From: Rhineura floridana
Taxonomy: Eukaryota > Chordata > Lepidosauria > Squamata > Rhineuridae
Direction of reading: 5' to 3'
Assembly (NCBI RefSeq): GCF_030035675.1
Contig: NC_084482.1
Coordinates: forward strand, 178,278,373 to 178,342,372
DNA length: 64,000 bases
Part shown: in pieces, positions 11,444-22,329 of the stretch
Numbering within the stretch: the stretch's first letter is position 1
How the letters are laid out: each line of letters opens with the position of its first letter
Position numbers and translations under genes: made by a program
Notes under the pieces: model-generated
What the model saw: the letters and a program-made list of their open reading frames with translations, nothing else
Told to the model about the DNA's origin: nothing
The model's database searches: none

Positions 11444-12958
11444 TTGAGTTCAATGGGGCGGAAAGGGAATGACGGTCAGGGCTGTAAACAGACAGCCATA
11501 AAAGGCATGCCGTCGGTATTCACTGCCCAGATGGAGGAAGTTCACAGAGAACTAGAAGAGCCAGCATCATTTCAAGCAAACAGGCTGATGCCTGAGGCAG
11601 AGCAGCACAAATGGCAGCAGGCCATGCAGGAAGAATTACAAGCCATGCAAAAGAATGGCACATGGACATTAGTAAAGTTACCCATGGGTAAAAAGGCCTT
11701 AGGTTGCAGATGGGTGTTTAAGAAGAAGAAAGCAAGTTCCGGGGAAGTACAGAGGTACAGGGCACGTTTGGTTGCCAAGGGATTCACCCAGCAGCATGGG
11801 ACAGATTATGATGCTGTTTTTGCCCCGGTTGTGAAACATGAGTCCATTCGTGTGCTGCTGAAGCTGGCAGCGATGCAGAACATGAGTGTAAATCACTACG
11901 ATATAGGGACGGCATTCCTACATGGTGATTTAAGAGAGGAGATATATATGGAACTGCCTCCGGGTTCTGTGTCAAAGGAAGGGTTCGTGTGTAAACTGCA
12001 TAAATCAATATATGGACTGCGGCAAAGTGCACGCTGCTGGAATGAGAAATTGGACAGAGTGTTGCATGGAATGGGATTCCAAAGATGCAAGGCAGATCCA
12101 TGTGTGTATATAAAGAGACAGGGGATGAAAACCACGTTCTGTGCAGTTTACATTGATGACATCATGTATTTTTATCATGAGCAGCAAGAGGAACAAGAAT
12201 TTAATGAGCAACTGGGCAGGCAGGTGGACACAAAGAATTTGGGGCCTGTCACACACTATTTAGGCACGGATATTGTGCGTGCAGAAGACGGAAGCATAAC
12301 ATTGAGTCAGGAAAGTAAAATAAATCAGATCATAGAAGAATGCAACATGACAGAATGCAATGTTGTGAAGACTCCAATGGTTGTGGCTTTCCAACAGAAT
12401 GTGCAGGAGACGCCTTGTACAGATCCTGAGAAGTACAGGCGCATAATAGGGAAATTGCAATATTTGGTGAAGGTGTCTCGCCCAGACATATGTAATGCAG
12501 TCAGTATTTTAAGCCGGAAGGTAGAGCATCCTTCAGAGGCTGACTGGCAAGGGATTAAAAGGATAGTGCGTTATCTGAAAGGCACGAAGACAAAGAGTCT
12601 GGTTTTGTCAGGAGCAAAGACAGGAGGTCTTGAATGTTTTGTGGATGCAGATCATGCAGGGGAGCTGAGCAGTCGTAAGTCAACCTCTGGCATAGTTGTG
12701 ATGTGGCACGGGTCATGCATTGACTGGAGCAGCAAGAAACAAAATGTGGTTGCAACATCAAGTGCAGAAGCCGAGTATGTGGCCCTATCACAGGCCTGTA
12801 ATGAGCTACAATGGTTCGCAATACTCATGCAGGAGATAGGCATTGATATGCAATTTCCGATTACTGTATATGAAGACAATCAGACCTGCATTAAGATAGC
12901 CACATCAGAAGCTCATACCAAGAGAAAAAACATATTAGTGTCAGATACTTTCACGTAA
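11444..12958 (+). pseudogene. copia-type reverse transcriptase and RNase H region (fossil)
   Basis: Open over about 500 codons. Reverse transcriptase signals: WTLVKLPMGKKALGCRWVFK, RYRARLVAKGFTQQHGTDY, AFLHGDLREEIYMELPPG, LHKSIYGLRQSARCW, and the catalytic YIDDI. RNase H signals: DADHAGELSSRKSTSG, ATSSAEAEYVAL and YEDNQTCIKIA. All are copia-specific in order and wording. It lies downstream of the nested L2. Confidence 0.92.
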
Positions 12959-13302
12959 GGGATTGTGTGCAGCACGGGTTTGTTAACCTAACATTTTGTG
13001 ACACTAACAACATGGTGGCTGACATAATGACCAAGCCTTTGTGTGAGGAGAAATTTGGCAAACTGGTGACAAGGCTTGGAATGAACCAAAGTTTGATTGA
13101 ACAACGTTTTAGCTAAATGTACAGAGAGTTTCTGAAATGTACTGCTATGTACTGAGATATACTTTTGAACTGTACTGAACTGAAAATGCAATGTACTGAA
13201 ATGTATTGCAAGAGGTATTGTAGAAATGTATGACTGTATGACTATGTATTATGGAGATGTATTTCATGTGTATTTTGCAGTCTTAATGGAAAAAAGGGAG
13301 GC

Positions 13303-13722
13303 TGCTGGGCTGGTGACCAGTAGGCATTACTGTCTCTAGTAGTTTTCCATGAAGCCTGCAAGTGTGAAGACGTAACTGTGGTTAAGGGGGAGTTATGTCT
13401 TTGCCCTGTCTGGGAACGGACGGCCAGGGCCGTTGCTATGGTAGCCATCTGATAGCAACTGGGAAAGTTCTAACAGAGTCTATGTGTTGTCTTTTCTTCT
13501 GAATTATGCCTCTGAGCTGAGAGGCTGTCTTTTGTGTTTATCTATGGAGAGAGATGTACCAGAAGGGGGGTGACTGAAGAATCTCTACATGTATTTACTC
13601 TTAAGCCTCTGGCCTTAATGTCTTTCAATAAAGACTCTTAACATGCTTTGAAGAAGTTTCTTGCTCAACCTAACTCCAACGTAATGTATGCTGTTTCACA
13701 CAACAACGCACACACCCCAACA
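13303..13722 (+). repeat. 3' LTR of the copia-type element
   Basis: Begins TGCTGGGCTGG and ends CACACCCCAACA. It is preceded by a purine tract and followed by the target duplication ATATG. Confidence 0.92.
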
Positions 13723-13727
13723 ATATG

Positions 13728-14969
13728 TTCCTTCTTCTCCATCCCAGACTACAATGGATGCAATAGACACTAGTATTATCCACAGCAGTGCCAGCTCCAT
13801 GTTGGGAGAACAGGACTTGGAGAAGATGCCTTCAATAAACCTCTCTTCTCCTAGCTCATTTGTTCTCTCTCTGACTCTGGTGCCAATTGCACTACTGCCC
13901 AGAGAGAGAAGGCAGATAAGTGAGCCAGGCAGGTTGCCAGGCAGTTGCAGCTGCTGTTCCTTTTGTTAATTCCATTGCTTGGTGGCACTCTTCCTCTGTG
14001 ATGGAGAGGCAAAGCAGGTGAGAAAGGCAAGAGAAGTAGGGCCCTGGAGCTCTGATAGTCAACCAATGAAACAGATTTTTTGTGTGTATGTGTGAATACA
14101 CACACAGTATAAACACAAGTATAGGAATCTGTAGTTTTAGAAAGCTGGACAGTTAAGCTCAAGGGAAAGCACTTTCAGTGTAACAAATATTTCAGGGTTG
14201 CAAACATCTCTCTCCTAGTTTTTGGATAAGAAGATGTATTTTTAAAGTGTGAATGCCACTGAGGACATTCCCTTCAACCCAATGCAACTGGAGAGCGAGA
14301 GTGGAGGCTCACACTGGAATTAATTTATCAGGCCCAACTCATTAAGTGAAAATGTATCATCTTTATTAGCTTCTTGGGTGAATCACAAAGGCTCATTCAT
14401 CTTAAATGCATCAGCTTGCTAGCTCCATTGTCAGATAGAATGATGACAGACATTATAAAGAACACAATCTGTCAAGAAGGAATATATTTGCTCATAAATC
14501 AGACTGCATAAATATACACATCCTTACTTTTACTGGGATGGAGAAAGTACTAAGGGAGTGACACAAAGTCTCTTCCTGTCAAGGAGAGAAAAAGAAAAAT
14601 GTGTCCCCAGGATCCATATATAACATTTGGCAATGAGGCATGCATGGATCTGTTGTAAAAAATAAAAAATCAACTGATGAACAAAAGAATTAAATCGGGG
14701 GGGAGAGATTCTACAAATATGAGTGACTTGTAGGGATAGGTGAATCTGTCATTTTCAGTCTCTCTCTGCTTATTTTTTCACTCTTAAATTCAGTTCTCCA
14801 CATTTCCATACCAGTTTGTGATTTTTTTAAAAAGTCCTCATGAAAAGGAATCAGCATTTTAGTGTGAACTTCTTCTAACATACACATTTTTGTATGCAGT
14901 TTTGCCCAATATACTAACTTCTGCAAATCAAGTTCTTCACATTTTCACGTTTGCAAAACAAAACAAAAT
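13728..14969. other. Unassigned sequence
   Basis: No gene or named repeat seen. Contains short GT/CA runs near 14085-14105. Confidence 0.4.
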
Positions 14970-14972
14970 TAA

Positions 14973-15559
14973 GGGTTGGTTCACATGGCAATTTAATATG
15001 ATTGGTGCTACTTGCATCCCCATTTAATTTGCAGGATTTACATGATATTGCAGGCAAAGGGAAGGTGTGTCGCTACTTTTCCCTTTAAATCCGAATTAAA
15101 CCAACCCACTGGAAATGCGAAAAGGGAAGGAAAAATCATCTCTGCTTCGCTGCGCTCCCCCCATGTAGGCGCTTTGCTCCAATGTCTTTTGCTGGGGGGT
15201 GGATTGTCACTTTCAGATATTCCCCTTTCTCCACCCACTAAACTCTCCATGAATTCGATTTTATTTCTGGTGGCTCAACAAGCAACGTCCGACTGACTGC
15301 TCCTGAACTGCAGCAGCCCTCATTTATTTAATCCCTTTCTCACCCAGGAAACTGCCTTCCTTCACTCCTGTTCTTTCTTTCTTTCTTTTCAAAACTTTGG
15401 CATGGTTCAAACTCTTTCCACCCAAACTCCCTCAGACTTTGCAAAAGTGAAGCTGAACTACCCCCAAAACTTTCCTGCACAGCACTGCCGAGCTGCAGGA
15501 AGGAAAGGCTGTGAAGCGTGTGGGGGCGTTGTCGTCTTTTCATTGCAGCATTATTTTAG

Positions 15560-15594
<35 letters not shown>

Positions 15595-16131
15595 AACACA
15601 CACAAACACCTGTCTCTGACTACCTAATTTTTAAACAGGAAAAGAAAGGGTTTTATTAGGAATAGGAGGGGGGGATCTAGTAAGTGTCATGTCAATTTCA
15701 TACCAGGGCACTCTCCCACTTCAGCCTTGAAGACCAAACAGTCATAGGCATTGCACCCCCCTCTCCATTCTGAGTTCCATAGTCTCTTCTTCCGACCACA
15801 TCATGTGTGTGCGTGTGTGTGCGCCCGCCCACATGTGTGTGTTATTTAACAGTCCACTGCATGATGGTCGATGGAACCCCCCATATCGTTGTATTGCCAA
15901 TTACAGATGTGACAGAAAGTGCATGCACGCATGCACACACACACACTCTCCCACTCCGGAGGGAGTAAACATGTAAATTTGGGGCAGGGCCACAAGGAAA
16001 CAGTGATATTAAACCTTTCCATATGGGAATGGAAAACAGCGGATTGGAAGGTAATGTGAGTCTTGCAAATCTATCACGATGGCAACAGCTGCGTCTTTAA
16101 TCTGAACTTTACCTTCCGTGTGAATCAACCC
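14973..16131. mobile_element. Harbinger-like non-autonomous DNA element, about 1.16 kb
   Basis: Terminal inverted repeats GGGTTGGTTCACATGG (14973-14988) and, at the right, CCGTGTGAATCAACCC (ending 16131). The flanks are TAA and AAA, compatible with the 3-bp TAA target of PIF/Harbinger. A shorter relative with a perfect TAA duplication lies at 60069-60731. No transposase frame. Internal (CT)n/(CA)n microsatellites at 15558-15612 and 15808-15840. Confidence 0.65.
15558..15612. repeat. (CT)n(CA)n microsatellite
   Basis: TCTCTC run passing directly into ACACAC with A interruptions. Confidence 0.9.
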
Positions 16132-16632
16132 AAAGACCTCATGAAGATTCATCAACATTGTGATTCTGTATGCATTGTTGTATGCTTTTTTCACTAATAG
16201 ATGCATTTTTAAGCACACTAACTCTGTGCATTTTGTTACACATTACTTGGCTGGAGAACTTCACTGCAAAATCTAGAGAAGTGTGCATTTTGAAGGACAG
16301 CTGTGTTTCAGTTTGTATATTGTTTTGGACAGTGCAAATTAGGTAATTTTGTGAACTGAATCAAATTTCTCCCCTATCTCTAGTCTTAGGTCATGCTACC
16401 CTTCAGTCCTCCAAAGCTCATTATTTTAAACACTAAAATTCATGATTACCAAGTGGTAACTTATCATCGTGTCTGTGTAACCACATAATACACAACCTGT
16501 GAAGGAACTTTTACAAGTTCCCTGTTTCCCCAAATTTCTGATAAGGTATGTAAAGTGTAGAAAATTAGTCCAAAGCAGGTAGTGTGAGTTGTCTCTCATC
16601 TTTACACTGAATGGAATCAAGTCCTTGCCCTC
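16132..16632. other. Unassigned sequence
   Basis: Nothing recognised. Confidence 0.35.
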
Positions 16633-17335
16633 TGTGATGTTCCTATATTAATGTATATATGGTAAGTGTTGTTGTTTTAGAAGATACATGGTAAGTGGAG
16701 TGAAAGAGGGGGAGTGAATGGGCAGTAGAATGCGAGATGATTGGCTGAGTGTTTAAAATGGCTGAATGTATAAAAGGAAGAGTGAGAGTGGAATCTGGGG
16801 GGGAGAAGAGAAAGAGTGGATTGCTTGGTGGGGTTTGAGAGAGTTGTTTGCCAGGAGAGCGTGAAGAAGGAGGGAGGTGGAGTTCGGATTAGTATTGAGT
16901 AAAACCATATGCTTATGTGCCTTAAGAAGAAATCTTGTTAATCTTGTTAGCTTTGTTATCTGTAATAAATACTTAATTTGGTTTACCAAAGGCCTGATCC
17001 TTGGCTGGGGTTTCACAGACCAGAAGGGAGGGTAAGGTAATGACCAAGGCTGAAGGGGAACTGTAACAAATGGTGGCAGTGGTGAAGAGAATAACAATAC
17101 CAGTATTCAGAGTCTCTGGGAATACTAGTATTGGGACGTTACTGGTGGTTGCCTAGCAGGGGGATCTGTTGAGATCTGTGCTAGAGCGGATAGGTAAACC
17201 ATAAGAGAGTGCGGTCCGGACTGGTGGAGTCCCTGGTGGTGCCTAGAGACAGGCAGTAACCACGAGCAGGTAGGAACCTGACAGGGAGAGCCAGGGAAGG
17301 ACGCCTCACACCCTCCCATTTGTGAGGTTACCAAT
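16633..17335 (+). mobile_element. Fossil LTR (Ty3/gypsy-like) with short leader
   Basis: LTR-like block 16633-17068 starts TGTGATGTTCC and ends CTGTAACA, with a TATA-like GTATAAAAGG near 16770 and AATAAATAC near 16963. It is followed at once by TGGTGGCAGTGGTG, a typical gypsy-type primer-binding site, and about 250 bp of leader. Neither a coding region nor a second LTR follows. It is a fragment; age and exact family undetermined. Confidence 0.6.
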
Positions 17336-17344
17336 ATATCCATC

Positions 17345-17485
17345 ATCTAGTCCAACATCCTGTTCTCACAGTGGCCAACCTGTTGCCTATGGGAAGCTCA
17401 CAAGCAGGACCTGCACTCTCCCCACTTGTAATTCCCAGCAACTGGCATTCAGAGGAATACTAGCTCCAACAGTGGAAATAAACCA
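17345..17485 (-). mobile_element. CR1 LINE fragment, minus strand
   Basis: CTAGTCCAACATCCTGTTCT and 'CAGTGGCCAACCTGTTGCC' are the reverse of the CR1 3' region seen at 3040-3165. Confidence 0.8.
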
Positions 17486-17794
17486 GGGTATGGCCTGAAG
17501 GCACATGAAAAAGTGGTTTACAAATAAATTAAACAGAACAATTCTGCAGAAATCTGAAAGCACATCTGGTAGTTACAGGTACAGACTATAAGGTGAAACA
17601 AGAACCCTCTACAAAAAGAGTACTTGTGCTGCACTGCTATGCAAATTAAGGTGCGAGTAAGTTGCACTGAATGTGCAGAGGATCAGGCTGTTGGTTGCAT
17701 ATTTCATGTGTATTTGCCACTGAGGGAACATTTTGGTACCTGTTAGAATTGTCCACTTTTTAATTTCTCATGCCAGTTATCAGCATTAAGATGT
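17486..17794. other. Unassigned sequence
   Basis: Nothing recognised. Confidence 0.35.
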
Positions 17795-17842
17795 ATTCAT
17801 AGGGTTGCCATAAGTCGTAATCGACTTGAAGACACATAACAA
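17795..17842 (+). mobile_element. BovB/Sauria SINE 3' tip
   Basis: CATAGGGTTGCCATAAGTCG followed by TAATCGACTTGAAG is the terminal sequence shared by BovB LINEs and Sauria SINEs. Only the tip is present. Confidence 0.7.
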
Positions 17843-18235
17843 GAACAAATATGAAGATGAGTTCAACTTTGCATGTTGTTTGTGGCAATTAGTGTGCAGA
17901 TTTCTATTACCTCAACTCTGTATTAATGCTGCATTGGGGTGCTGAGTATACTTCACAAATCATTCTTATAGAAGGTAGAGAAGTAGGTATGGAGCAAGAA
18001 ATGCCAGATGTCCAAGCTGGGTTTAGAAACGGAAGAGATACCAGAGATCATATCACAAACATACATTGGATAATGGAATGGAACAAGAAATTTAAAAAGA
18101 AAATCACCCTGTGCTTTATAGATTGCAGCATGATTGCTGATTGTGTAGATCATGAAAAACTATGGAATGCTTTAAAAGAAATGGGGGTGCCACAGCCTCT
18201 GATTGTCCTGATGCGCAACCTATACTCTGCACAAG

Positions 18236-18249
18236 AAGCTACTGTAAGG
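18236..18249 (+). repeat. 14-bp target-site duplication, left copy
   Basis: AAGCTACTGTAAGG lies in the BovB RT frame (E-A-T-V-R) and is repeated exactly at 20732-20745, marking the inserted segment. Confidence 0.9.
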
Positions 18250-19041
18250 GACTTCCGGGAAGGATGACTTCGCTTGTGCCTGCTTTTTGAGACGAGCTCT
18301 CGTCTCAGAAGAAACTTTTTCAGTATAAATCAGTCAGAACGTTCTTTTTTGACTGGTGATGATTTTTTCCCGGGCAGGGAAAAACGTAGAGATTAACCAT
18401 TAAAGCCTGTTTTTGTTTGGGAGGACTGGATCTCATTAATTTATGAGAGAAGGTTCAGCCAGCAATGCCGGAGGACGTCCATCAAGCTCTAACTGACTAA
18501 GTGACACGTTTATCTTTTCTTCAAAGAAAACGAACTTAAACAAGCAAGCATCCTTCTTTCTATATTTTTTTTTTCATTTGGTTTAAATCGTTGCAGCAAA
18601 AAAGAGATTTGTCAATGAATCGGCTATATAAGAACTGCTGGGTGAGTTAAAAATTTTCTCTGTTACTCACGAAACTAAGGAGGAAAGAAACTGAAAAAGC
18701 CTATCTTAGTTTTTATTGCAAAAAGCTGGCCGGGAAGTGCATTCTAAAGATATAAACGGAAGAGGGATTTCTATTTCAAGGAGGGAAAAGAAATAAATAA
18801 ATTTGATTTATGAACTTTGGAGCATTATACGTCTGGGACTATTTTTTTTTGGTTTATTTCATTTTGACGAATCTGCTTGTTCACAACGCTACTAACTCTT
18901 TTGAAGCTGGGAACTAAATTTGTTTTGTATTCCTGAATATAAGAGATAAGGCAGGCTGTACTGTCTACACTGTGACCTCATCAAGCCTGGAATATTAACC
19001 CAATTGTGACTGAAATAATTTTTGTTTTTGTGGTTTTAAGA

Positions 19042-19647
19042 ATGGCAATCAGGAAAGTGGCTGAGACCATGGAAGAAATTATGTTTCAGAAAATAATGGA
19101 TGAGATTGAGATAACGAAACAAACCCTGAGACAGGGTAGACAGGAGATGAAAAATGAATTTAGTAAAATGACGCAGGAGTTTAAAGAAATAGTTGATGAG
19201 ATTAGAGATGAAAAAAGAAAAACTAAAGGGAAGATGCAAGCTCTGGAGATTGGAACAAATGTGAAATTGGAAAAAGATCTGGAGTTTATGGATACTAGAA
19301 ATAAAGTTTACTGTTTGGAAATCAACGTTGTCTCTGTAGAAATTAATGAAGATAATAGAGATAAAGTTATTAATGTCTTGGATAATTTTTTGGACTGGAA
19401 TGATGTGATGGAGCTTGACATAGAAAAAATCTATGGAATGGACTACAGATATGTGACAATGGAAAAATTCTTAAGAGATGAGCCAGTGCATTTTGTAAAA
19501 AAGAAGAACAGAGATATGACTTTACAACAATATTTTAGCAACATATTCAGAATTGATGGCAAGAAAATATTTGTGCTAAAGGAAATTCCCATCAGACTCT
19601 TACTATATGACTATGGCTATGACAGCAAGATTAATATGGGATACTGA
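19042..19647 (+). CDS. L1 ORF1-like RNA-binding protein, 201 aa
   Basis: Encodes an L1 ORF1p-type nucleic-acid chaperone. The first ~70 residues are a charged heptad-like coiled coil (trimerisation region; EEIMFQKIMDEIEITKQTLR). The centre corresponds to the RRM-like domain, and the end to the C-terminal domain with RDEPVHFVKKKNRDMTLQQY and IDGKKIFVLKEIPIRLL, which mirrors the family pattern 'RDV.V.F..K..RD.IL' and 'G..I.VLKEIP'. An upstream GTG gives a slightly longer frame, but the ATG at 19042 is the natural start. It is about 100 residues shorter than many ORF1 proteins. The frame is fully open, so the copy is fairly recent or the ORF was selected in its source lineage. Confidence 0.78.
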   Translation: MAIRKVAETMEEIMFQKIMDEIEITKQTLRQGRQEMKNEFSKMTQEFKEIVDEIRDEKRKTKGKMQALEIGTNVKLEKDLEFMDTRNKVYCLEINVVSVEINEDNRDKVINVLDNFLDWNDVMELDIEKIYGMDYRYVTMEKFLRDEPVHFVKKKNRDMTLQQYFSNIFRIDGKKIFVLKEIPIRLLLYDYGYDSKINMGY

Positions 19648-20306
19648 TAATGGAAGAATGGATACTGAAATTACTGGACTGGACTATTGAAGATGGAAGA
19701 TGGAATTAATATTGACAAGAAGAATGGCTATTGAAATTATTGGCTCAAACAGGTTTGGAGAGACGGATTAATCTATATATTTATTTGGATTATGACTATG
19801 ATAATTATTATGGGATACTGATAATGGAAGAATGGCTACTGAAATTATTGGATTCAATAGGATTATTGATAATGGAAGAATGGTTACTGAAATTATTGGA
19901 CTTAATAGGATTATTGAAGATAGAAGATGGAATTAACATTGATAATGAGAATGGTTATTGAAATTATTGGACCTAACAGATTTGAATGAGATGGATTAAT
20001 CGACATGTTTATTTGGAGAAAAATTGAAAGATATATCTCTCAAGGAACTGAAACCTCTCTTTGACTTTTTGTGGGAAGAATAAAGTAATGTTTATGAGAT
20101 TTGATGATTAATTAAGATAACTACTGGAGGAAAGTGATTTTATAATATAATTTAGGAGACAGGATTGTTATATATTGTAGACTTATAACTGATCTGCGAC
20201 AAATCGGAAGTCAACATTTTATTTTATTGTTTAATTATTTTTGTTTTGTGTTTTTTTTGTCTTTGAAAATTTGAATAAAAATTAATAATAATAATAATAA
20301 AAAAAG

Positions 20307-20718
20307 AACTAGGTATGCCTTTCCTATCTACTATGTATTTCTATAAACTGCTAGACACTGCTGATGAGGAATTGTTGAGGTACCTGAGGTCTCCCAGCAG
20401 GGAAGCGTCATCGCTCCATGGCTTTCCACGTGTGCTGCAGTGTTTTTTTGCAGCACAACACAGGCATGCCTTCAAGCGCCGCAGTAGAACGCTTGTTCAG
20501 TACTGGTGGCAACGTAATGACTGTGAAAAGACATTCCTTGTCTGACGTGCTCTTTGAGCATCTTGTTCTTTTCAGACATAACAGAAATGTATTATAAAAG
20601 CAGCATTTCAAGTGTAAAATTTGATTTCAAGTGTTGGGGTATCATCATTGCTTGGGGGGGCATGTGAGATTCTGTTATGCCATTCTGTTAATCTTATGGA
20701 TAAAAAAAATATTCTACT
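20307..20718 (+). pseudogene. hAT transposase C-terminal fragment, carried within the L1 insertion
   Basis: In the frame starting at 20457 the sequence reads NTGMPSSAAVERLFSTGG, then NVMTVKRHSLSDVLFEHLVL and FRHNR. This is the hAT dimerisation domain, whose hallmark is 'S.A.VERLFS.GG'. Upstream the homologous frame is partly shifted. The piece lies between the L1 3' end and a second poly(A), inside the 14-bp target duplication, so it probably came along as 3' flank of the source L1. Confidence 0.8.
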
Positions 20719-20749
20719 AAAAAAAAAAAAAAAGCTACTGTAAGGACCG

Positions 20750-20783
20750 AAAGCTGGGCTCCTGCTGGGAGGAAGGGTGGGAT

Positions 20784-20830
<47 letters not shown>

Positions 20831-20862
20831 TAATAATAATAATAAATAAATAAATAAATAAA
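20750..20862 (+). mobile_element. L2-like LINE 3' tail inside BovB
   Basis: 'GCTGGGCTCCTGCTGGGAGG' followed by AAGGGTGGGATAT, then (CAAT)n and (TAAA)n. The same 3' end appears reversed at 24944-25012. Inserted in the BovB frame between VRTE and YGETDWF. Confidence 0.7.
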
Positions 20863-21692
20863 ATATGGAGAAACTGATTGGTTCCCAATTGCAAAGGGTG
20901 TGAGACGGGTGTATTTTATCACCCTATTTGTTTAATCTATATGCAGAACATACACGGAAAGCGGGATTGGACTGAGATGAAGGAGGAGTGAAAATTGGAG
21001 GGAGAAATATCAGTAATTTAAGATACGCAGACGATACCATAATACCAGCAGAAACCAGTAATAACTTGAAATGAATGCTGTTGAAAGTTAAAGAGGAAAG
21101 CACAAAAGCAGGACTACAGCTGAACGTCAAACAGAAGAGTTATGTAACTTTAAAGCTGAGAATGAGGACATTGAAGTTGTCAAGGATTATCAATACCTTG
21201 GCACAGGCATTAACCAAAATGGAGACAACAGTCAAGAAATTAGAAAAAGGCTGGGACTGGGGAGGGCAGCTATGAGAGAACTAGAAAAGGTCCTCAAATG
21301 CAAAGATGTATCACTGAATACTAAAGTCAGGATCATTCCGACCATGGTATTCCTGATCTCTATGTACGGATGTGAGAGTTGGACAGTGAAAAAGGTGGAT
21401 AAGAGAAAAATCATTTGAAATGTGGTGTTGGAGGAGATCTGTGTGCATGCCATGGACTGTGAAAGAAAAATAATTGGGTGTTAGAACAAATTAAAAGAAC
21501 TATCATCAGAAGCTAAAATGATGAGGTTATCATACTTTGGACATATAATAAGAAGACACAATTCACTAGAAAAGACAATAATGCTGGGAAAAACAGAAGA
21601 GAGTAGAAAAAGAGGAAGGCCAAGCAAGAGATAGATTGATTCCATAAAGCCACAGACCTGAACTTACAAGGTCTGAAAAGGGTGTATCAAAC

Positions 21693-21990
21693 TGTGGGTA
21701 GGAAACCTTTTTTCAGCCTGAGAGCCACATTCCCTTTTGAGTAATTTCCTGGGGACCAAATGCCAGTGGTGGGTGGAGCCAGAGGCAAATATGTGTGGAG
21801 CAAGAAATGTAAATGTTACTTTTGTACAGTAGGCTATTTCTTCCCAGACTCAGACTTCCCTCTCTATCCTCCAACAAGGCAAGCAAGAAGCATTATCAGA
21901 GTTCAAGAACAAAAAATACTTAAGGAGGCTGTGAAACAGGGCTTGTGAAGGATGTGGCTGGGGAAGGCATGTGGCTGGGAGAGAGTCCTG
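21693..21990 (+). repeat. Interspersed repeat, copy 1
   Basis: Starts 'GTGGGTAGGAAACCTTTTTT' and includes 'GAGCCACATTCCCTTTTGAG' and 'TTGTACAGTAGGCTATTTC'. A second copy is at 25641-25945. Non-coding; probably a non-autonomous DNA element, family not determined. Confidence 0.6.
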
Positions 21991-22329
21991 AGGTCCAGAT
22001 AAACAGGCCAGAAGTTTCCTACCCTGCCCTAGAGTCTAGACCACATATAGAATCGTCAGTGTTCTTTCCCATACCTACATCTCTTGCATCAACACTTCCT
22101 CTAGGTCTTCATTTTGTTGTACCTTCTACTCTATGCACTGATTTGGAATCAGATTGTTGGATAATTCAGAGGATTTCAGTTAGATTGGGAGGGAGTCTCA
22201 CAAGTCCTGTTGCCAGAACAAGGTTTCACCTGCAATCCTTTGGATCCAGGTCACAAGCTTTATTTCGCCAATTTGTTTATAATGCTGTTTGGGATATTCC
22301 AGAAAGAAGCCCCACTGACCTGCGCAGCA
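21991..22329. other. Unassigned sequence
   Basis: An open plus-strand frame crosses it but shows no recognisable domain. Confidence 0.3.

Larger units (their letters stand above)
8172..13722 (+). mobile_element. Fossil Ty1/copia-type LTR retrotransposon with nested L2
   Basis: Flanked by a perfect 5-bp target duplication ATATG (8167-8171 and 13723-13727). Parts in order: 5' LTR; primer-binding site TGGTAGCAGAGG (8594-8605), close to the initiator-Met type used by many copia elements; gag-like region with a CX2CX4HX4C zinc knuckle; protease region; a nested L2 LINE; reverse transcriptase and RNase H; a purine tract at 13288-13302; 3' LTR. The order protease before RT/RNase H and the copia-type RT place it in Ty1/copia. 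The LTRs differ at roughly a dozen sites in about 420 bp (about 3%), so it is young to middle-aged. It is broken, with a few breaks including the nested LINE, and I would not expect it to be functional. Confidence 0.9.
18250..20731 (+). mobile_element. Half-L1 (HAL1-like): L1 5' UTR, ORF1, 3' UTR, plus transduced flank
   Basis: Inserted into BovB with a perfect 14-bp target duplication and an A-tail at 20719-20733, so it moved by L1-type target-primed reverse transcription. Order: about 790 bp of 5' UTR, ORF1 (19042-19647), a 3' region with several diverged copies of a roughly 60-bp unit ('GAATGGCTACTGAAATTATT'), an L1-like 3' end with AATAAAAATTAATAATAAT (20273-20306), then about 410 bp of non-L1 sequence ending in a second poly(A). 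No ORF2 is present between ORF1 and the 3' UTR. This resembles the half-L1 elements known in mammals. Confidence 0.8.
17900..21690 (+). mobile_element. RTE-BovB LINE, interrupted by an L1 and an L2 tail
   Basis: Reverse-transcriptase part of a BovB element. Upstream piece (about 17900-18249): MPDVQAGFRNGRDTRDHITN, IMEWNKKFKK, LCFIDCSMIADCVDHEKLWN, NLYSAQEATVR. Downstream piece (20863-21690): YGETDWFPIAKGV-like start, CILSPYLFNLYAEH, NLRYADDT near 21019-21039 (catalytic DD), MYGCESW, then the 3' part toward 'AAAAGACAATAATGCTGGG'. The wording is BovB, not L1 or CR1. The copy is old: many stops and shifts, the motif-A Asp context is altered (CSMIADCVDH for YAKAFDCVDH), and the endonuclease was not recognised. 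An L1-derived insertion occupies 18250-20731 and an L2-like tail 20750-20862. Confidence 0.85.
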
